A DNA stretch of 5,283 nucleotides from positions 1-5,283 of the forward strand of contig CANBZE010000171.1 of NCBI GenBank assembly GCA_947373775.1. The letters are read 5' to 3'. Position numbers and translations under genes: made by a program. Below, piece by piece: positions 5,258 to 5,283 of this stretch (within the stretch, counting starts at the first letter, position 1; the number at the start of each line of letters is the position of its first letter). Source of the stretch: Alphaproteobacteria bacterium (GTDB taxonomy: Bacteria; Pseudomonadota; Alphaproteobacteria; Micropepsales; Micropepsaceae). The notes beneath the pieces were generated by a model. It ran no database searches and had not been told where the DNA came from. It saw only the letters and a program-made list of their open reading frames with translations.

Positions 5258-5283
5258 ATGCGGCTGAGTACCAAGGGACGGTA
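5258..5283 (+). CDS. iscR: Rrf2-family transcriptional regulator, probably IscR (5' end only)
   Basis: Only eight full codons are present, MRLSTKGR, followed by TA, which is consistent with a Tyr codon. The N-terminus M-R-L-[ST]-[ST]-K-G-R-Y is characteristic of the IscR branch of Rrf2 regulators (E. coli IscR begins MRLTSKGRYAV). It starts the winged-helix DNA-binding domain. IscR binds a [2Fe-2S] cluster and controls Fe-S assembly genes and its own promoter. The upstream operator, promoter and ribosome site all support this. RirA proteins start differently (MRLTKQTNYAV-like as I recall), so IscR is preferred. The downstream genes, probably a cysteine desulfurase and sufBCD, are outside the window and not seen. 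Confidence is limited by the very short coding stretch. Confidence 0.7.

Noticed and set aside
1..5283. tRNA genes, CRISPR arrays, full insertion sequences or phage integration genes
   Set aside because: No cloverleaf-like sequence, no regularly spaced repeats, and no transposase or integrase coding region was seen on either strand.

Overview
The window looks like a chromosomal housekeeping segment of a high-GC (roughly 60-65% by eye) alphaproteobacterium. The tyrS/anmK divergent pair, an AsmA-like (DUF3971/YhdP-type) protein, a small alpha/beta hydrolase and a divergent iscR-type regulator are a typical alphaproteobacterial mix. The genus cannot be fixed from sequence alone; a Rhizomicrobium/Micropepsales-like or related lineage is only a guess.

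Layout: (1) 1-1764, plus strand, is the 3' part of a large AsmA-like envelope protein whose start lies upstream of the window. (2) 1761-1941 looks like an intergenic gap but is not empty. On the minus strand it holds about 30 codons of a second, displaced tyrS 3' end, whose stop codon shares the bases CTAG with the AsmA-like stop. This is followed by a compact block of three inverted repeats. (3) 1942-3207, minus strand, is a complete tyrosyl-tRNA synthetase gene. Its last ~300 bp (linker and S4 RNA-binding domain) are clearly lower in GC and use different codons from the catalytic part. (4) 3249-4355, plus strand, is anmK, divergent from tyrS across a 41-bp gap. (5) 4352-5008, minus strand, is an alpha/beta hydrolase convergent with anmK and overlapping it by 4 bp. 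(6) 5009-5257 is a divergent regulatory region with a good sigma-70-like promoter overlapped by a probable Fe-S/iron regulator operator. (7) 5258-5283 is the first eight codons of an Rrf2-family regulator, probably iscR, which probably heads a suf/isc Fe-S assembly operon beyond the window.

The main discovery is at tyrS. The gene appears to be a mosaic: a resident catalytic domain joined to an incoming S4-domain 3' end. The original 3' end is left stranded next to the AsmA-like gene, and a palindromic repeat sits at the junction. This fits one-sided homologous recombination with an illegitimate second junction, or a small element that replaces and rebuilds the 3' end of its target gene. The remaining genes are unrelated housekeeping functions: tRNA charging, cell-wall recycling, outer-membrane/lipid homeostasis and Fe-S regulation.
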